From Daphnia pulex (taxonomy: Eukaryota > Arthropoda > Branchiopoda > Diplostraca > Daphniidae): DNA of 64,000 nt. Of the stretch, positions 59,601-64,000 are shown one piece after another. Both the position numbers and the translations under genes were made by a program. Positions within the stretch are counted from its first letter, which is position 1; each line of letters starts with the position of its first letter. The stretch lies in assembly GCF_021134715.1 (NCBI RefSeq), contig NC_060023.1, positions 10,974,001 through 11,038,000 on the forward strand. Reading direction: 5' to 3'. The notes below the pieces were generated by a model. It saw only the letters and a program-made list of their open reading frames with translations. It did not search any database and was not told where the DNA came from.

Positions 59601-59793
59601 AACCACATATTCGTGATCTCCATGAAATTTGGGGTCGATTAGGTGTGATTTAAACGAAATCCAAAATTTGGCCAAAATCGAGAATTTTCCTGAACTATAG
59701 TTCAGGAAAATTTTCGAAACCGGAAGTACGAAAACGTAAAAAAGATAACATGAACTTTACCACAAATTTTACGAGGATCACGAATATGTGGTT
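59601..59793. repeat. Concentric hairpin with perfect 30-bp palindromic core, left arm
   Basis: A perfect 30-nt palindrome at 59683-59712 (AATTTTCCTGAACTA and its complement) sits exactly in the middle of a second, imperfect pair. That pair is 59601-59632 (AACCACATATTCGTGATC...) and the complement at about 59760-59793. The two pairs share one centre (59697.5). The CCGGAAGT octamer recurs around it, near 59543, 59555, 59719 and 59850. The structure may be a small foldback element. Confidence 0.78.
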
Positions 59794-61360
59794 CTTTTGC
59801 TCCTCGAATAAATATTTACTGAACTACAGACTGAAATGAGCAAACCGGAAGTAGAAAAAAAACTCATTATCTAAAATCTAACAAGTGAGCATTGTTGGAG
59901 GAATAGTTATCGTCAGTTTCCACTAAAAAATTTCCACACAACGGCTGCCGATAAATGTTTAAAGAGATTTTCAAAGTAACTGAAACTGACTGTTTTGACA
60001 GCTGAAAATGATCGAAAAGCCATCTAGCGTTAGAAAAAAGAAACGTCTACGTAACACATACACTTCTTTTACGCGCGAGAAGGGCCTGATTTTAGAATTA
60101 CTACACAGACAGAGTTTTACGCAAATAGATAACTAGTAGATAATCTACGAAAATAAGTCAATTGTTGGGTACCTGGGCATAATCCCGTGGTGAGTGACTG
60201 CAGGTGTGTAACAGCGGACGGAAGCGATCACTGAAGTGATCCAGAAACTCGCCAAGTCGCCAGTGAAGTAAAACCAATTGTGTTTAGAAGCAGTGAAACT
60301 AGATGAGCGTGCGTCGCGAAGATAAGGATGGAGAAGAACGTTGATGGAAGTCCCTCTTCCGTCATGGACAAAGGTCAGCATTCAGCATTCAGCACAAGAA
60401 TCTCCGTGACAGGACCACACGATTCCATAAAGAAACTGCGTGCTTCTGTAAAATAAAATGTTTTTCATTAATAAAAATTTAACTGTCAATAAGCATATCA
60501 ATCTTTACCTTTTCTAAGAAGCACACTGCAATTTTCATGATGAAAAAACCGTAAAAATGGAATTCACAGCAACCAACAGCATTACTCCACATGATGAGAT
60601 AAATTTCCTGATGCTAAAGAAAGTGTCATGAAGTATTGCAGTAGCGTGGTGATAGGTGGAATTGTTGCTTACCTTTATCATATGAGTGATGAATTTAGTA
60701 GGGCACTTGACTTTCATCAAGCAGATCTGGTACATACACGGCACGTCACTTCACACTCTTCATGTCTCTGAAACTCTAAGTAGCAATGGCACAAGGAAAT
60801 TCTCTACATTATTTACAAATTTATATGAATTTACCTATGAGAAATAAAACTCTAACTATCCCTCAGCTGGGTTGTCTTCTAAATAGAAGTAGAAACAGCT
60901 GTAACAACAAACATGCTGTTGCAGGTTATGCCACCAAAATTGTGACATTCAGAAAAGATCCTATGGTTCATGAGCAAGAATACCTATGTTATATGAAATC
61001 TGAATTGTGATTGTCTCATAGCAGCAATACCTTATCTCGGCACCTTGGTATTCCACTATATGTGTGCTTCAAACATGAGTTTTAGGCTTTTGACTGCATG
61101 AGGATCTAATGGATGGAAATTGACTCAGCGCTAAGTCAACTTGTTGGAATGACTGACAGTATGCATCTAGAATTTGGGGAAATAAGTTGGTACAATTTAA
61201 AAATAAGGAAACTAGGATAAACTCAAGATTAACCTACATAAGCTACGAAGTTCAATTCGGTATTTGATATCACAGGAATATTAAAGTATTAATTAGCTAC
61301 AATTTGTTTCGCCTTTTTCGCCTCGTTTCACGATGTAACAACAACAAAGGCGACACTAGC

Positions 61361-61406
61361 GACATCTAGTAATGGGTTTTGAATCCTAAGTAGGTAACAC
61401 GATGGG
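61361..61406. other. Central spacer of the giant inverted repeat
   Basis: These 46 nt separate the inner ends CGACACTAGC (61351-61360) and GCTAGTGTCG (61407-61416). The flanking arms continue as CCTCGTTTCAC...AACAACAACAAAGG on the left and its near complement on the right. The spacer itself shows no feature. Confidence 0.85.
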
Positions 61407-62946
61407 GCTAGTGTCGCGTTTGTTGTTGTTACAGCGTGAAACGAGGCTTATATTCCTGTGATTTCATATACTAAATTGAACTTCGTAACTTATGTAGGTT
61501 TATCTTGGCATAGTTTATTCCTTATTTTTATACTGTACCAACTTATTTCTCCAAATTCTAGATGCATACTGTCAGTCATTCCAAAAAGTTGACTTAACAC
61601 TCAGTCACTTTCCATCGGATTAGACCCTCATGATTTCAAAAGCCAAAAACTCATGTTTGAAGCACACATGTAGTGGAATACAAATTTGCCGAGATAAGGT
61701 ATTTTCCAATTACTGCTACCAGACCATTACAATTCAGATTTTCATGTAACATAGGTATTCTTGAACCATAGGATCTTTTCTGAATCTCGCAATTTTGGTG
61801 GTGTACCCTGCAACAGCATGTTTGTTGTTATGGATGTTTTTACTTCTGTTAAGAAAGCAATACAGCTAAGAGAAAGGTACAGTTTTATTTCTCATAAGTA
61901 AATTTTTGTCTATTTGTAAATAATGTAGAGAATTTCCTTGTCCCTTTGCTACTTAGAGTTTCAGTGACGTGAAGAGTGGGAGTGAATAGCCTGCCATGTG
62001 TATTGCACATATACCGGATCTGCTTGATGAAAGTCAAATGCCTTACTAAATTCATCACCCGCATGATAAAGGTAAGCATCAATACCACCTATCACCAAGC
62101 TCAGTTACAATTCTTCATGACACTTTCTTTAGCATCAGGAAATTGATCTCAACATGTGGAGTAATGCTGTTGGTTGCAGTGAATTCCATTTTCACGGTTT
62201 TTTCATCATGAACAATCAGTGTGCTTCTTAAAATAGGTAAAGATTGAAATGCTTTATTCTTTGTTATATTTTTATTAATGTAAAACATTTTATTTTACAG
62301 AGCACGCAGTTTCTTTATGGAATCGTGTGGTCCTGGGCTCCTGGCACGGAGATTCTTGAGCCAATGCTGACCATGACGGAAGAGGGATTTCCATCAACGT
62401 TCTTCTCCATCCTTATCTTCGCGACGCACGCTCATCTAGTTTCACTGCTTCTAAACACAATTGGTTTTACTTCACTGGCGACTTGGCGAGTTTCTGGATC
62501 ACTTCAGTGATCGCTTCCGTCCGCTGTTACACACCTGCAGTCACTCACCACGGGATTATGCCCAGGTACCCAACAATTGACTTATTTTCGTAGATTATCT
62601 ACTAGTTATCTATTTGCGTAAAACTCTGTCTGTGTAGTAATTCTAAAATCAGGCCCTTCTCGCGCGTAAAAGAAGTGTAGTGTGTTACGTAGACGTTTCT
62701 TTTTTCTAACGCTAGATGGCTTTTCGATCATTTTCAGCTGTCAAAACAGTCAGTTTCAGTTACTTTGAAAATCTCTTTAAACATTTATCGGCAGCCGTTG
62801 TGTGGAAATTTTTTAGTGGAAACTGACGATAACTATTCCTCCAACAATGCTCACTTGTTAGATTTTAGATAATGAGTTTTTTTTTCTACTTCCGGTTTGC
62901 TCATTTCAGTCTGTAGTTCAGTAAATATTTATTCGAGGAGCAAAAG

Positions 62947-63139
62947 AACCACATATTCGTGATCCTCGTAAAATTTGTGGTAAAGTTCATGTTATCTTTT
63001 TTACGTTTTCGTACTTCCGGTTTCGAAAATTTTCCTGAACTATAGTTCAGGAAAATTCTCGATTTTGGCCAAATTTTGGATTTCGTTTAAATCACACCTA
63101 ATCGACCCCAAATTTCATGGAGATCACGAATATGTGGTT
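62947..63139. repeat. Concentric hairpin, right-arm copy
   Basis: This is the mirror copy of 59601-59793. The perfect 30-nt palindrome is at 63028-63057, exactly where the coordinate sum 122740 predicts. Confidence 0.78.
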
Positions 63140-63497
63140 TAATTTGACGACAGCTCAATGGTTGAGGCGCTGTGGTTACTTCCGGTCTACTTCCGGAATT
63201 TTTTTTCAAAGACTAGCAAGTGAGCTTTGTTCTGTTTACAGTTCTCAATATTGCAAGCTTGATTTTAAGTTAAAAAAATTGCATCTTTAAATGTTTGAGC
63301 TTAAAAACCTGACTATATTTCTATGTATATTATGTAACTTTTATTGGCATGTCACTAATCAGAATTGTTTTCTCTTTATTCAGGTAATGCAGAGGAAACG
63401 TCGAGAAGATGGACACCAAAACTTCGCCGGTATCTCCAAAATGTCAGCGCGGATCATCATTTGTTGTTGGTAATATATTTGTGTTAGTGTTAGTTAA

Positions 63498-63772
63498 CCC
63501 GTCGGCTGCCACGCCTTTGTTCTCCCCTAGCTCCCCTGCACGGGCCGCGCTGTTCGGTCTCGTGGCTTACAAGCCGCGGGGTCGGAGAGTCGCCAAGCCC
63601 AAAATTTGCCGCAAGGCAAGCCTGTTATAAGGCCATGCACCTCAGTCCCCCCTCCCTTGTCAGCACGGACTTGTCAGCAATGGCAAGTCCCACTTGGTCA
63701 TGGATCCTTCAGACGTGGCGCGTAGATTAGTAGAGAGCAACCTACGGGTTGTATGGCGTGGCAGCCAACGGG
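63498..63772. mobile_element. piggyBac-type MITE, right-arm copy
   Basis: This is the mirror copy of the 58968-59242 element, with the same 18-bp terminal repeats and TTAA on both sides (63494-63497 and 63773-63776). An identical insertion site in both arms shows that insertion preceded arm duplication or was copied by conversion. Confidence 0.82.
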
Positions 63773-64000
63773 TTAACTTAAGTGAATGTATATGTATGTG
63801 ATTGTAAAATGTGGTGGAATTGTGGGTGGAGGTGGGACTAAATAGCAATTCCTTTTTAAGTATTTGTTCATTGTGTCTTGTAATATATTACATCATTTAT
63901 CTCAAGACTTGCTTTCAGTAAACATCTTTGAAAATTTAGAGAACGTAGTACGTTTCTCTCGTAACTTGACCTGATAATGAAATTCGTCCACTTCAGAATG

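Larger units (their letters stand above)
58740..61360. repeat. Left arm of a giant inverted repeat (at least 2.6 kb)
   Basis: The first base of this arm pairs with base 64000. Positions x and 122740-x are complementary across 58740-59449 without a gap, as shown by three blocks whose translations are identical on opposite strands. Small indels appear further in (offset 2 at about 60345, 27 at the inner end). The outer 1.6 kb is nearly identical to the right arm, and the part from about 60380 inward is visibly diverged. The true outer end may lie left of 58740. The arm includes a MITE, a concentric hairpin and splice-like strings but no recognised gene. Confidence 0.92.
61407..64000. repeat. 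Right arm of the giant inverted repeat, truncated by the window end
   Basis: This is the reverse complement of the left arm. Base 64000 still pairs with 58740, so the arm continues beyond the window. The inner about 0.9 kb differs from the left arm by many substitutions and indels; the outer part is almost identical. It carries the same MITE and hairpin in mirror orientation. Confidence 0.92.

Noticed and set aside
58740..64000. Palindrome as a pure assembly fold-back artefact
   Set aside because: The inner arms have diverged by substitutions and indels and there is a unique spacer, which a fold-back of one molecule would not show; long reads are still needed for certainty.

Overview
The window is animal (eukaryotic) DNA, most likely from an arthropod and probably a branchiopod crustacean such as Daphnia. 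The evidence is GT-AG spliced genes, an arthropod-type spineless protein, very short introns (about 60-90 nt) in the housekeeping genes next to multi-kilobase introns in a developmental regulator, and a tandem YYTEAP-type secreted repeat family of a kind I associate with Daphnia. The genus is inference; the gene structures below are read directly from codons and splice sites. No bacterial-type operon, CRISPR array, tRNA or rRNA was recognised.

Layout. (1) 1-12.7 kb: AT-rich DNA without a recognisable gene, ending in a GC-richer stretch that probably holds the promoter and 5' UTR of the next gene. (2) 12.68-34.69 kb, plus strand: a complete 12-exon bHLH-PAS gene, the spineless/aryl hydrocarbon receptor homologue, with large low-complexity introns and a C-terminus full of His, Gln, Gly and Ala runs. 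(3) 37.44-40.22 kb, minus strand: an 11-exon tubulin polyglutamylase (TTLL4 type). (4) 40.89-43.96 kb, plus: CDC5L, a core Prp19-complex splicing factor, divergent from TTLL4 across 0.67 kb. (5) 44.46-47.43 kb, plus: a FIRRM (C1orf112)-like protein. (6) 47.83-53.21 kb, plus: a LisH-domain, very long disordered protein that best fits NPAT/Mxc, the histone-locus-body organiser. Genes 4-6 follow each other on the same strand with gaps of 400-500 nt.

(7) 53.9-58.6 kb: a tandem array of short, two-part Tyr/Thr-rich secreted-protein units. It holds five promoter/first-exon copies and six repeat-coding exons. Every promoter-led unit carries a visible defect (lost start codon, lost splice site, frameshift or stop), so the array looks like a decaying gene cluster. 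In two or more places a TATA box directly abuts what should be a 3' splice site. (8) 58.74-64.0 kb: a giant inverted repeat with arms of about 2.6 kb around a 46-nt spacer. The outer 1.6 kb of the arms is nearly identical and the inner part diverged. Each arm carries a piggyBac-type MITE with TTAA target sites and a concentric hairpin. The right end runs off the window.

The genes do not form one pathway. CDC5L (splicing), FIRRM (recombination control) and NPAT (S-phase histone expression) are all nuclear, cell-cycle-linked functions, and TTLL4 modifies tubulin. The regions most worth following up are the YYTEAP array and the palindrome next to it.
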